Source: Spiroplasma_E sp902809815
GTDB lineage: Bacteria > Bacillota_I > Bacilli_A > Mycoplasmatales > VBWQ01
Length of the DNA: 64,000 nt
Reading direction: 5' to 3'
NCBI RefSeq assembly: GCF_964030925.1
Contig: NZ_OZ034992.1
Coordinates: 1,364,001-1,428,000 of the forward strand
Below are positions 22,668 through 31,981 of the stretch, piece by piece. Position 1 is the stretch's first letter; each line of letters starts with the position of its first letter. Made by a program: the position numbers and the translations under genes. The notes below the pieces were generated by a model. The model was not told where the DNA came from and made no database searches. It was given only the letters and a program-made list of their open reading frames with translations.

Positions 22668-23390
22668 TTAACTTTTTAAACTTGTTTCATAATTAATGAT
22701 TGACATTAAAAATAAAGGTGCAGTTTCGGCACGTAAAATTAATTTTCCTAAACTAATATTACTAAAATTAAGTTGTGTTAAAGTTGCAATTTCTTCTTTA
22801 GTTATTCCTCCTTCGGGTCCAACTATAATTGTTATTGATGATAATTTATTATTTATTTGACTAATCCAACTAGTTTCTGATGAATTTTCATATGCAACCA
22901 AATTAAGATGAGACCGATATCGTTCTAATTGTTTTAAATCAAAAACAACGGGTGTAACAATCGGAATTAAATTGCGATTTGATTGTTTGGCAGCAGCTTT
23001 TGCAATATTTTGTCAACGTAAAACTTTCTGTTCTGCTTTTGTTCTTGTTAAAATACTAACACATCGTTTTAACTGCAATGGCACAATTTGATAAACTCCC
23101 AATTCTACTGCTTTTTGAATGACTAAATCAAATTTTTGTTCTTTTAATAACGATATTACTAATGTGATTTTACATCTTAATTCTGAATTACTATTTGGCA
23201 CTGTTTTTATAATTTCGCATTTAATAACTGATGTAATTTCAATAATTTTTGTTAAATATTTTTGTTCTTGATGAATAATAACTATTTCATCATTAATTTT
23301 ATGACGTAATACTTTAATTAGATGTTTACTATCTTCTTCATCTAATATTAAAATACTATTAGTTTTATGGTTAGTAAAGTAGCATTCCAT
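22668..23390 (-). CDS. rsmE: 16S rRNA (uracil-1498-N3)-methyltransferase
   Basis: 240 aa. N-terminal PUA-like part (HLIKVLRHKINDEIVI) and SPOUT domain: ISLLKEQKFDLVIQKAVELGV, KRCVS, WQNIAKAAAKQSNRN. The knot is IIVGPEGGITKEE and SLGKLILRAETAPLFLMSI. All RsmE signatures are present and the length is normal. It methylates U1498 in the small ribosomal subunit. The oxidoreductase follows 11 bases later. Confidence 0.95.
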
Positions 23391-23507
23391 AGTCCACCTC
23401 TAATTTGATTATAACATAAGGTAAAACTCAAATTAACAAGTTTTAACTATCATCTTTAATTTATAAAATATAAAATTTCTTTTTTCTTTTATCATGAAAC
23501 TAAATTA

Positions 23508-23537
23508 AAAACTACTTAATTAATTAAGTAGTTTTTA
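23508..23537. terminator. Symmetric hairpin terminator
   Basis: A perfect AAAAACTACTTAATTAATTAAGTAGTTTTT palindrome in effect (14-bp arms). It lies between rsmE (start 23390) and the small broken gene that ends at 23611. Confidence 0.75.
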
Positions 23538-23610
23538 ATTATTTATAAAATAATACATTTTGCAACTTTAGTAGTAGCATTATTATCTATGTTTACTAAA
23601 GGTTTATCAT

Positions 23611-23741
23611 TTATGTAGCAGCAACTTTTCCTCGTCTTTCTCTTTCTTTTTCTTTTCCAAAACTATTATTTACTTCATCTATTTTTTTGCAAGTGAATCT
23701 TTATCTTTTGTACTTCATTTTTCATATGGTTCTCATGGCAT
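23611..23741 (-). pseudogene. Small frameshifted gene
   Basis: Starts MPWEPYEKWSTKDKDSLAKK with a plausible ribosome binding site (AAGGAAGT), then hits TAG. In the next frame the coding sense continues as KIDEVNNSFGKEKERERRGKVAAT. The break is in a run of seven A, so one A was probably lost. The product would be ~43 aa and highly charged. It is not recognised. Confidence 0.45.
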
Positions 23742-23803
23742 ATTTTTTACTTCCTTTATTATTTTTTGAATATTTTTTCTACCCTTTAAATACTCAGTAA
23801 AAT

Positions 23804-23851
23804 TATATATTTTTTATAAATGTAAATATAAAAAAATATATAATTTTACTC
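23804..23851. repeat. Large inverted repeat
   Basis: AGTAAAATTATATATTTTTT and its near-perfect complement, roughly 22-bp arms around an 8-base loop (aatgtaaa). It lies in a 150-bp gap just past the stop of the truncated coiled-coil gene (23892), where it could act as terminator. Confidence 0.7.
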
Positions 23852-23891
23852 TTTTTAACAAAACTATTAAAATTATTTTTAAAACAATATT

Positions 23892-24955
23892 TTATATTGA
23901 ATAACTTCGTTGTTTTGTTACTGGACTAATTGGGGGTTGTATATCAGAAGAATTAACTATAACACTTAAATCAAAATTTTTAGCAACAGGATTAGTAACT
24001 GTTGGTTTTGCTTTATCTGGGTTTTCTCACGTTGTTTTATTACTTAATAGTTTATTTATTTTTTGCTTTTTCCTATTATCTAATTCTTGTTTTAAAATAT
24101 TAAATTGTCTTTCTAATTGAGTTTCTACTTTATCACTTGTCAAGTCTCTAATTATTGTTTTAAATTCTTTTTTATCTTTTTCAATTTTTTCTTGATTTTT
24201 AAACATTTTATTATAAATTCACGAATCAACTTTTTTTATTGCAGTTGAAACTGTTGTTGCAGCAGTTTTAATAAATAAGCCAAGCGTAATTGAAATTAAA
24301 CCAACTATAAGTTTGTCTTTTAATTCTGTTACAATTTCCCTCCTTACAAAGGGTAAACAAGAAATCAATATTGGAACACCAACAGAAAGTACTGAAATAA
24401 CACCCCACATTGTGAATTCCGCTATAGATGGTTTTTCTTTACATTCTGTTTGTTCTTTTATAAACTCTTTGATTGGTATTCTATCAAAATTATTATTATT
24501 ATTTATTAATAAAAGATCATTTTTGTATTGACTTAAATTTTTATATTGTTTTGTTTGAGTTAATATTTGTATATTATCATTATCAAAGTTATGAAAAAAC
24601 ATTATTTTTTCTGAAATTGATTGATTATTATGTATAAAAGTTGTTATATAATAATAATTATTATTTATTGTCAAAATTTCTTCATATATTTGTTTAACTT
24701 TTTTACCATTTTCAATTTTTTCTTGTTTAATTTCGTTTTCTAATTTTAATATTTTATTTTCATATTTTAATTCTTTTTGTAGAATGTTAATTTTATTAAG
24801 TTTAATTTTTATTTTTTTTATTTTTTTTCTATTTTTTGTTAATATTTTGGTTTTGTTCTTTTCATCATTATTTAAAAATTGTTTAATATCATTTTTTAAT
24901 TCATTTTGGATATTGCTATTTATCTTTTGATATTCATTTAATTGTTCTTTTCTTT
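23892..24955 (-). pseudogene. Coiled-coil membrane protein, 5' end lost at IS5 copy B
   Basis: An open frame of ~354 codons from the IS5 border to a stop at 23892. The first ~95 residues are coiled coil (RKEQLNEYQKINSNIQNELK..., then KYENKILKLENEIKQEK). A ~100-residue polar part follows, then two membrane spans (MWGVISVLSVGVPILISC and LIVGLISITLGLFIKTAA). The C-terminal tail is charged and ends with SPVTKQRSYSI. The expected N-terminal half is not found on the far side of the IS5; virus DNA lies there instead. No family is recognised; it is similar in style to the coiled-coil genes at 31203 and 53968. Confidence 0.6.
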
Positions 24956-26112
24956 AGACATATTCCGTAATTAAATTTTTTAAAAGTCAATTAATAATTT
25001 TAAAATTTATTTTATAATTTTGTTATTAACAATAAATTTAGAAAAGTGTTGATAAAAATGATTTTTGAAAATTTAAAAAAATTAAAAAATGAAGAATTTT
25101 ACAGATATTTTGGTATAAAACGTTTTCATTTTAATGAAATGTTAGAAAAATTAATTGAAATAGAAAAATTAGAAAAAAATAAAGGTCGAAAAAATAAACT
25201 TTCAGTAGAAGAAAGATTAATGATGACTTTATTATACTGAAAAGAATATTATACTTTTTTTCAAATGAGTATTAAATCTAAAATGAGCCCATCAAGTTGT
25301 TTTCGAAATATTACTTGAGTAGAAAATAAACTTAGTAACCACAAAGATTACCAATTTTTAAAAGAAAGATATAAATTAAAAATTGATAAAAAACAAGAAA
25401 ATTCAAATTAATTTCAATTTTATTTAATTGATTCAACTGAGATTGAAATTGAAAGACCAACTAAAAAAACTACAGTTAGAATATTTTTCTGGTAAAAGTT
25501 GAATGTATTCTATAAAATTTCAAATTGTATATGATTTTTTTAATAAAAAAATTGTTGATATTTTTGCTGATAATGGTAAAGTGCATGATTTTCAAATATT
25601 AAAAAATTCAAATCTTGAATTTTCAGAAAAAACAATAATTATTGGTGATTTAGGATATCAAGGTATACAAAGTATTTATAAAAATACAATAATACCAATT
25701 AAAAGAACTAAAAATAAAAAATTAACTAAACAAGAAAGAAAATACAATAAGATTGTATCTAAAATTAGAATTAAAGTTGAACATGTCTTTGCTTGATTGA
25801 AAAGATTCAAAATTTTAGTAAATAAATGTAGAAAATCTAAATTTAGACTTATGTACTTAAGATTTAACTTACTTTGTGAAATTTTTAATAAAATAAAACC
25901 ATTAAAATAAAAAAAATATTAAAAATATTTTTTTAAAATTTAAATTTTTATCGAGTTAATATAAAAATATTATTAACAATTTTTTGTTTAAAATGTAAAC
26001 TCATTTTTTAAACTATTTTTTCAAAAAATATTTATTTCTATATTCAATAACACTAAATAGTTTTAAAACAATTTTATTGACAATTAATTAAATTTAATTA
26101 CGGAATATGTCC
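24956..26112 (+). mobile_element. IS5 copy B, at the virus/chromosome border
   Basis: Full-length element with both inverted ends. Unlike copies A, C, D, G and H it has no target duplication (left TTT, right AAA). The left side is a chromosomal coiled-coil gene and the right side is plectrovirus. This points to recombination at this copy. Confidence 0.88.
25058..25910 (+). pseudogene. IS5 transposase, copy B (nonsense mutation)
   Basis: MIFENLKKLKNEEFYRYFGI... in frame to a TAA at about 25408, where other copies have GAA (NEFQFYL). The second half is in another frame, from 25503 (MYSIKFQ) with the second Asp (IGDLGYQGI) and Glu (KVEHVFAWLKR). Copy C carries the same TAA, so B and C are sister copies. 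Confidence 0.85.
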
Positions 26113-26123
26113 AAACTATTTAT

Positions 26124-26288
26124 ATGCAGTATTTAAGTTCTTTTGCTGGGTTACATACTGTAACACTTTTTATTAAGTCGTTCTTTTATGATAGTTTATA
26201 CACTTTACCTTTGCCTATTCTCGCTTTAATAAATGTTAGTTTTGTATTTTATTTAATTTTAGGATTATTTAGATTTACAAGACATTAG
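26124..26288 (+). CDS. Plectrovirus small membrane protein (possibly 5'-truncated)
   Basis: 54 aa from ATG 26124, MQYLSSFAGLHTVTLFIKSF..., with a membrane span (LPLPILALINVSFVFYLILG). The frame is open back to the IS5 border, so the native start may be lost. It lies 10 bases before the next viral gene, as in compact filamentous-phage modules. Confidence 0.5.
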   Translation: MQYLSSFAGLHTVTLFIKSFFYDSLYTLPLPILALINVSFVFYLILGLFRFTRH

Positions 26289-26298
26289 GAGTAAAATT

Positions 26299-26673
26299 AT
26301 GTTTATACCTTTTATTACAACCGTTATGCATTTATTTGCTTCAATTTTTATGAAGTTTTTTAGTTTTCCACTTGGTGATTTAGGTTTTAATTTGGGTACG
26401 TTGATGATATTTTTGATTTTACTTAGATTTGCATTTAGGGTTATTTTACCTGAATTAATGTTACCAACATTAGGTTTAGGATATGCTGTTAAGTTTATTG
26501 GTAAAAGTTCTGTTTCTTTGGGTGTTGGTGCTGGTCAACAAATTGCTAAGAGTTATCAAAGACGTGTTGAAAAAGTAAAAACAAGAAATAAACAACAAGG
26601 TAAGTTTAAAGGTGGTGCTGGCGGTAATAAGTTTACTGGTAGTTCAACTCGTGACTTTGGTATTGGTGATTAA
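26299..26673 (+). CDS. Plectrovirus (SpV1-like) membrane/virion protein
   Basis: 124 aa with two to three hydrophobic segments (residues ~2-25, 33-58 and 58-75). A very basic, Gly-rich C-terminal tail (QRRVEKVKTRNKQQGKFKGG) could bind ssDNA. The ribosome binding site is TAGGAG. The layout of a small hydrophobic protein followed by an adsorption protein and a Zot ATPase is the filamentous/plectrovirus morphogenesis module. I recognise it by context rather than by a motif. Confidence 0.6.
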   Translation: MFIPFITTVMHLFASIFMKFFSFPLGDLGFNLGTLMIFLILLRFAFRVILPELMLPTLGLGYAVKFIGKSSVSLGVGAGQQIAKSYQRRVEKVKTRNKQQGKFKGGAGGNKFTGSSTRDFGIGD

Positions 26674-26758
26674 TTATGTCTAATTTTGTTATTAGTATAT
26701 TGCATTTTATTTTTATATTTTCTAGTAATGATATTGGTATATTTTTAAATCAAACTAA

Positions 26759-27916
26759 AGACATATTCCGTAATTAAATTTAATTAATTGTCAATAAAAT
26801 TGTTTTAAAACTATTTAGTGTTATTGAATATAGAAATAAATATTTTTTGAAAAAATAGTTTAAAAAATGAGTTTACATTTTAAACAAAAAATTGTTAATA
26901 ATATTTTTATATTAACTCGATAAAAATTTAAATTTTAAAAAAATATTTTTAATATTTTTTTTATTTTAATGGTTTTATTTTATTAAAAATTTCACAAAGT
27001 AAGTTAAATCTTAAGTACATAAGTCTAAATTTAGATTTTCTACATTTATTTACTAAAATTTTGAATCTTTTCAATCAAGCAAAGACATGTTCAACTTTAA
27101 TTCTAATTTTAGATACAATCTTATTGTATTTTCTTTCTTGTTTAGTTAATTTTTTATTTTTAGTTCTTTTAATTGGTATTATTGTATTTTTATAAATATT
27201 TTGTATACCTTGATATCCTAAATCACCAATAATTATTGTTTTTTCTGAAAATTCAAGATTTGAATTTTTTAATATTTGAAAATCATGCACTTTACCATTA
27301 TCAGCAAAAATATCAACAATTTTTTTATTAAAAAAATCATATACAATTTGAAATTTTATAGAATACATTCAACTTTTACCAGAAAAATATTCTAACTGTA
27401 GTTTTTTTAGTTGGTCTTTCAATTTCAATCTCAGTTGAATCAATTAAATAAAATTGAAATTAATTTGAATTTTCTTGTTTTTTATCAATTTTTAATTTAT
27501 ATCTTTCTTTTAAAAATTGGTAATCTTTGTGGTTACTAAGTTTATTTTCTACTCAAGTAATATTTCGAAAACAACTTGATGGGCTCATTTTAGATTTAAT
27601 ACTCATTTGAAAAAAAAGTATAATATTCTTTTCAGTATAATAAAGTCATCATTAATCTTTCTTCTACTGAAAGTTTATTTTTTCGACCTTTATTTTTTTC
27701 TAATTTTTCTATTTCAATTAATTTTTCTAACATTTCATTAAAATGAAAACGTTTTATACCAAAATATCTGTAAAATTCTTCATTTTTTAATTTTTTTAAA
27801 TTTTCAAAAATCATTTTTATCAACACTTTTCTAAATTTATTGCTAATAACAAAATTATAAAATAAATTTTAAAATTATTAATTGACTTTTAAAAAATTTA
27901 ATTACGGAATATGTCT
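26759..27916 (-). mobile_element. IS5 copy C
   Basis: Full-length, inverted relative to copy B. Target duplication TAA (26756-26758 and 27917-27919) within a plectrovirus gene. It shares the nonsense codon of copy B. Confidence 0.92.
26961..27814 (-). pseudogene. IS5 transposase, copy C
   Basis: Same two-frame layout as the other copies. It has the TAA shared with copy B (NQF in place of NEF), and eight instead of seven T in the coding-strand run near 27610, which shifts the first frame. The C-terminal frame (27368-26961) is intact. Confidence 0.85.
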
Positions 27917-28043
27917 TAATATTACTGATGAAGTTTATATTTTGTTTAATTTGACTTTTTGATTAGTATTAGGTGTATTTTTTAATTTTATTTATCGTGC
28001 TATTAAATTTGTTTTTAGGTCATTATTTGGGTAGGTGTTAAGT

Positions 28044-28239
28044 ATGAGTGTTTTAGAAAAGAAATTTACAATAAAATACATCAATGTATCGTTGATTATT
28101 GAACTATGTTTATAGGTAATCCAGTTGATGATTTTACTACTATTTTATGAAATTTAGTAGTTTATGGAACACAATTTTTTATTGGATTTGTTTTATTTTA
28201 TGGTTCATGGTGAATTTTAAAATGTTTATTTGGTAAATA
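28044..28239 (+). pseudogene. Plectrovirus membrane protein, frameshifted near the start
   Basis: ATG AGT GTT TTA GAA starts well, but the coding sense continues one frame over as KEIYNKIHQCIVDYWTMFIGNP...IGFVLFYGSWWILKCLFGK, with a membrane span. The break is in the AAAA run at 28057, consistent with loss of one A. It would be ~63 aa, in the viral gene chain just before the adsorption-type protein. Confidence 0.6.
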
Positions 28240-28242
28240 ATT

Positions 28243-29301
28243 ATGTGATTTAAGTTTGCTAAATTATTTTTTGTTGTAAATACTTCTGTTCAAGCACCGA
28301 CTAGTTTAATTGCTTCAAATGACCCTAATGTTGTTAATTATGATATTACAAAAGAAATGGTTAAACATGTTAAATACCATAGTTTTGATGATTGAGCAAC
28401 AATTCCATGAAATTCTGCTTATTTTGATGTTGACCAACCGGATTTAAAATTAGTTAGTGGTGAATTTATTGGAAATGGTGAGGGTATTTATACATGTTAT
28501 TATTATAGTGATACAGTTGGTGTTCCATCACAAATGATAGATATGGGAACTGGTGTTTATACTTTTAATAGAAAACAATTAGATGAATTTTCACGTATCA
28601 TGTTTAATCATAATTATGTTGCAAAGAATAATACTAATAATTTAAATTTTGTTAATACTGGTAAAAGAATTATAAATTTTCAAACACAGTTAAATTTTGA
28701 AATTGATAAACCTTTAAGTTTTTATATTCAAGGTTTTATGTTTTATTTTGAATATGAATATTTTAAAACTTTTACTGCTAATTTTGTTTTTAGTTTTTTA
28801 GATAATGTTGGTGATACAAAATATGTTTTTAAAGGTAAAGTTGATAATGATATTTATCAGCAAGATTTATATAATTTTGTTACTATGCCTATTCGTGTTC
28901 CAAATTTAAGACATTTAACAGTATTTTTTGATGTTCATGGTGAATCAACTAGACCAACTTTTTCACCACAATTAAATTTTGGTCAAATTAATATTTTTTC
29001 AAGCGAAAAAGTTACGCCAGTACCACCAAATAGTCCTTTTAACCCTGAGTATGAACGTGTTAGTTGATATGATGTTTTTGGTCATTTGCGTAATGCTTTT
29101 AGGTGAGTACTATATGGTGTTGTTGGTAAAGTTTTACCCGTGGAACCATTAAGAGAATTTTTTACTAAACTTGACGGATTATTGAGACGTATTTTTGATG
29201 ATACTATTAGTTCTGTTTTAAATGTTGATTTTACTAGTGGTTTAGAACAAGTTTTAACATTATGAGTATTTTTAAAAGCAGTTGGATTTTTAGTTGGTTA
29301 G
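28243..29301 (+). CDS. Plectrovirus adsorption/minor coat-type protein
   Basis: 352 aa from ATG 28243 with in-frame TGA=Trp codons. A short hydrophobic N-terminus (MWFKFAKLFFVVN) is followed by a beta-rich ectodomain and a Pro-rich linker (VTPVPPNSPFNPEYE). The C-terminal region ends in a membrane span (LTLWVFLKAVGFLVG). This is the architecture of the pIII-like protein that sits before the Zot/pI gene in filamentous phages and in SpV1. The Zot gene starts 11 bases later. Confidence 0.65.
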
Positions 29302-29312
29302 GAGTTGAAATA

Positions 29313-29955
29313 ATGCCTTGATATGGTTATTTACTTTTAGGAGTTATATTATTAATAATACTTTATCCATTTTTAATAACTAGAAAAAATATAAAGATAT
29401 TACAACGTGTAGGTAGTTATATTATTTCAGCACCACCACGTACTGGTAAATCTGCCCTTGCTTGTTGTTTAGCACAAAAACATAAAGATAGGGTAGTAAG
29501 TCCTATTCCTATTAAAGTGCGTAATGAGTATAGTTATCGTTGTTCTTATGATGATGTTTTTAAATTTAATCAATTAAATAGTAATTATGCTTTTAAAGAG
29601 AATGATATGCTTGTTTTTGATGAATTAGGTTTAAAAATTAATAGTAATGATTTATCACCCGAATTTAAAGAAACACAAGAAAGTTTAGGAATGTTTTGTA
29701 AATTGATAGGTCATAATTTTAATGGAATTATGTATATGATTGAACAACACCCCGATAGAATACCAAAACAAGCACGTGAAAAAGTAGAATATATTGTTCA
29801 AGTTAAAAGAATGCGTATTTTATTATTTTTAGTTAAATTTAAATTGAATATTTATACTAATGTTGAGGACTATAATAAAGTTGTCTTATCTAAAAGACAA
29901 ATGGTGGTTGGCCCGGTGGTTGGCCCTCATTTAAATATTGGACATATTCCGTAAT
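29313..29955 (+). CDS. Plectrovirus Zot-like assembly ATPase, 3' end reached by IS5
   Basis: MPWYGYLLLGVILLIILYP, a membrane anchor, then Walker A ISAPPRTGKSALAC and Walker B DMLVFDELGL; typical of the pI/Zot family that drives filamentous-phage export. IS5 copy D inserted at 29939, and the read-through frame ends IGHIP. Without the IS5 the frame would end NIVKN-stop (31097-31108), so only about four residues change. Near the end VVGPVVGP is encoded by a 12-base tandem repeat. Confidence 0.8.
29903..29926. repeat. 12-bp tandem repeat matching the IS3 right end
   Basis: ggtggttggccc occurs twice in a row in the Zot gene. The same 12 bases (complement of gggccaaccacc) are the right terminus of the IS3 elements in this window. 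Confidence 0.7.
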
Positions 29956-31096
29956 TAAATTTAATTAATTGTCAATAAAATTGTTTTAAAACTATTTAGT
30001 GTTATTGAATATAGAAATAAATATTTTTTGAAAAAATAGTTTAAAAAATGAGTTTACATTTTAAACAAAAAATTGTTAATAATATTTTTATATTAACTCG
30101 ATAAAAATTTAAATTTTAAAAAAATATTTTTAATATTTTTTTTATTTTAATGGTTTTATTTTATTAAAAATTTCACAAAGTAAGTTAAATCTTAAGTACA
30201 TAAGTCTAAATTTAGATTTTCTACATTTATTTACTAAAATTTTGAATCTTTTCAATCAAGCAAAGACATGTTCAACTTTAATTCTAATTTTAGATACAAT
30301 CTTATTGTATTTTCTTTCTTGTTTAGTTAATTTTTTATTTTTAGTTCTTTTAATTGGTATTATTGTATTTTTATAAATATTTTGTATACCTTGATATCCT
30401 AAATCACCAATAATTATTGTTTTTTCTGAAAATTCAAGATTTGAATTTTTTAATATTTGAAAATCATGCACTTTACCATTATCAGCAAAAATATCAACAA
30501 TTTTTTTATTAAAAAAATCATATACAATTTGAAATTTTATAGAATACATTCAACTTTTACCAAAAAAATATTCTAACTGTAGTTTTTTTTAGTTGGTCTT
30601 TCAATTTCAATCTCAGTTGAATCAATTAAATAAAATTGAAATTCATTTGAATTTTCTTGTTTTTTATCAATTTTTAATTTATATCTTTCTTTTAAAAATT
30701 GGTAATCTTTGTGGTTACTAAGTTTATTTTCTACTCAAGTAATATTTCGAAAACAACTTGATGGACTCATTTTAGATTTAATACTCATTTGAAAAAAAGT
30801 ATAATATTCTTTTCAGTATAATAAAGTCATCATTAATCTTTCTTCTACTGAAAGTTTATTTTTTCGACCTTTATTTTTTTCTAATTTTTCTATTTCAATT
30901 AATTTTTCTAACATTTCATTAAAATGAAAACGTTTTATACCAAAATATCTGTAAAATTCTTCATTTTTTAATTTTTTTAAATTTTCAAAAATCATTTTTA
31001 TCAACACTTTTCTAAATTTATTGTTAATAACAAAATTATAAAATAAATTTTAAAATTATAATTGACTTTTAAAAAATTTAATTACGGAATATGTCT
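29940..31096 (-). mobile_element. IS5 copy D
   Basis: Full-length with target duplication ATT (29937-29939 and 31097-31099), at the very end of the viral Zot gene. It shares a CGA codon variant with copies B and C. Confidence 0.92.
30142..30995 (-). CDS. IS5 family transposase, copy D (two frames)
   Basis: The first frame, MIFENLKKLK..., has the catalytic Asp in FYLIDSTEIEIERPTK. It ends at a run of eight A (KKNYS-stop). The second frame, MYSIKFQIVYDFF..., has IIIGDLGYQGI (second Asp) and IKVEHVFAWLKRFKI (Glu). Joining needs a one-base frame change around the A-run or the T-run after it, as known for other two-frame IS5-group transposases. No nonsense codon is seen, so this may be an active copy. 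Confidence 0.8.
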
Positions 31097-31202
31097 ATTG
31101 TAAAAAATTAATAATTATTTTAAAGTGATTATATCATAATTTAAAAAAAATTAAATTCTAGATTTTTAAATGATTTTATTAAAAAATAGTTTGTTATATA
31201 TT

Positions 31203-31700
31203 TTACATTTTTAATGTATGTACTTTTAATGAAGGAGTTGAAATCGAAATATTTTGTACATCTTTATTAATTTTTTTAATAACAAAATTTGATATTTTAT
31301 TATCATTTTCTAAGTTTTTCTTTACAAAAAATTGTTTTTTATAACATTCAAAATACTGTTCTTTTCAATATTTAACTATTTCTTTTTCTTTTTTATAAAG
31401 TTTAATAGAAAATTTATATCAAAATTTATTGATTGATAATTCTAACTCAAGATTATTAACTAAGAATTCATTATTTATATTTTTACTTAATAAAAAATTT
31501 TGATGTTCTAAAAGTTGAATTTTTATTTCTTGAAAATTATAATTTTGTTCTAAAATTGAATCTTTTATCATATCTATCTCTTCGTCACAATAGTTATTTC
31601 TATTAAATATGATTTCATTTAAAATTTCATTATTACGTTTATATAATTTTTTTATATTTAATATTTTTTCATTTATCTCTTTTAAATGTTCTTCTTTCAT
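31203..31700 (-). CDS. Coiled-coil hypothetical protein
   Basis: 165 aa, MKEEHLKEINEKILNIKKLYK..., almost wholly helical and charged with heptad-like Leu/Ile spacing. There is no membrane span or signal. It ends with STPSLKVHTLKM. The ATG at 31700 has AAAGGA 8 bases upstream. It is divergent from the RIP gene (281-bp gap). Partner or antidote roles are possible but unsupported. Confidence 0.6.
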
Positions 31701-31929
31701 TTTTTTTCCTTTCAAAAAAATTCATTTATTTTAATTTTTAAAATAAACTATAAATAATAATAATAAATGATTATCTAAAAAACATAAAAAATGCTTTTAA
31801 CACTATTAAAGTTTTTATTATTACTTTTTTTGAAATTTGACTTATTTTGAAATAATATAAAAGATTCTAAAGTTGACAAATTTTTTTTATTTTCTATACT
31901 GTATATAACTAAATATTAGTTTTTAATCC

Positions 31930-31962
31930 ATTTACTTTCATAAAAAGTAAATGGGTTTTTAT
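31930..31962 (+). promoter_or_regulatory. Leader hairpin before the RIP gene
   Basis: ATCCATTTACTTT / AAAGTAAATGGGT stem with a T-rich tail, ending 19 bases before the ATG. It lies between a likely promoter region and the ribosome binding site (GAAAGGAAAA), so it may act as an attenuator. A similar layout precedes the gene at 39559. Confidence 0.5.
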
Positions 31963-31981
31963 TTTGAAAGGAAAATTAAAT

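Larger units (their letters stand above)
26676..28034 (+). pseudogene. Plectrovirus membrane protein split by IS5 copy C
   Basis: Left part MSNFVISILHFIFIFSSNDIGIFLNQT (26676-26758); right part NITDEVYILFNLTFWLVLGVFFN... from 27917 to the TAG at 28034. Removing the IS5 and one TAA repeat rejoins the frame exactly as a ~67-aa protein with two membrane spans. Confidence 0.7.

Noticed and set aside
31097..31200. Possible viral gene continuing after IS5 copy D.
   Set aside because: The rejoined Zot frame stops after NIVKN; the rest is noncoding and very AT-rich.
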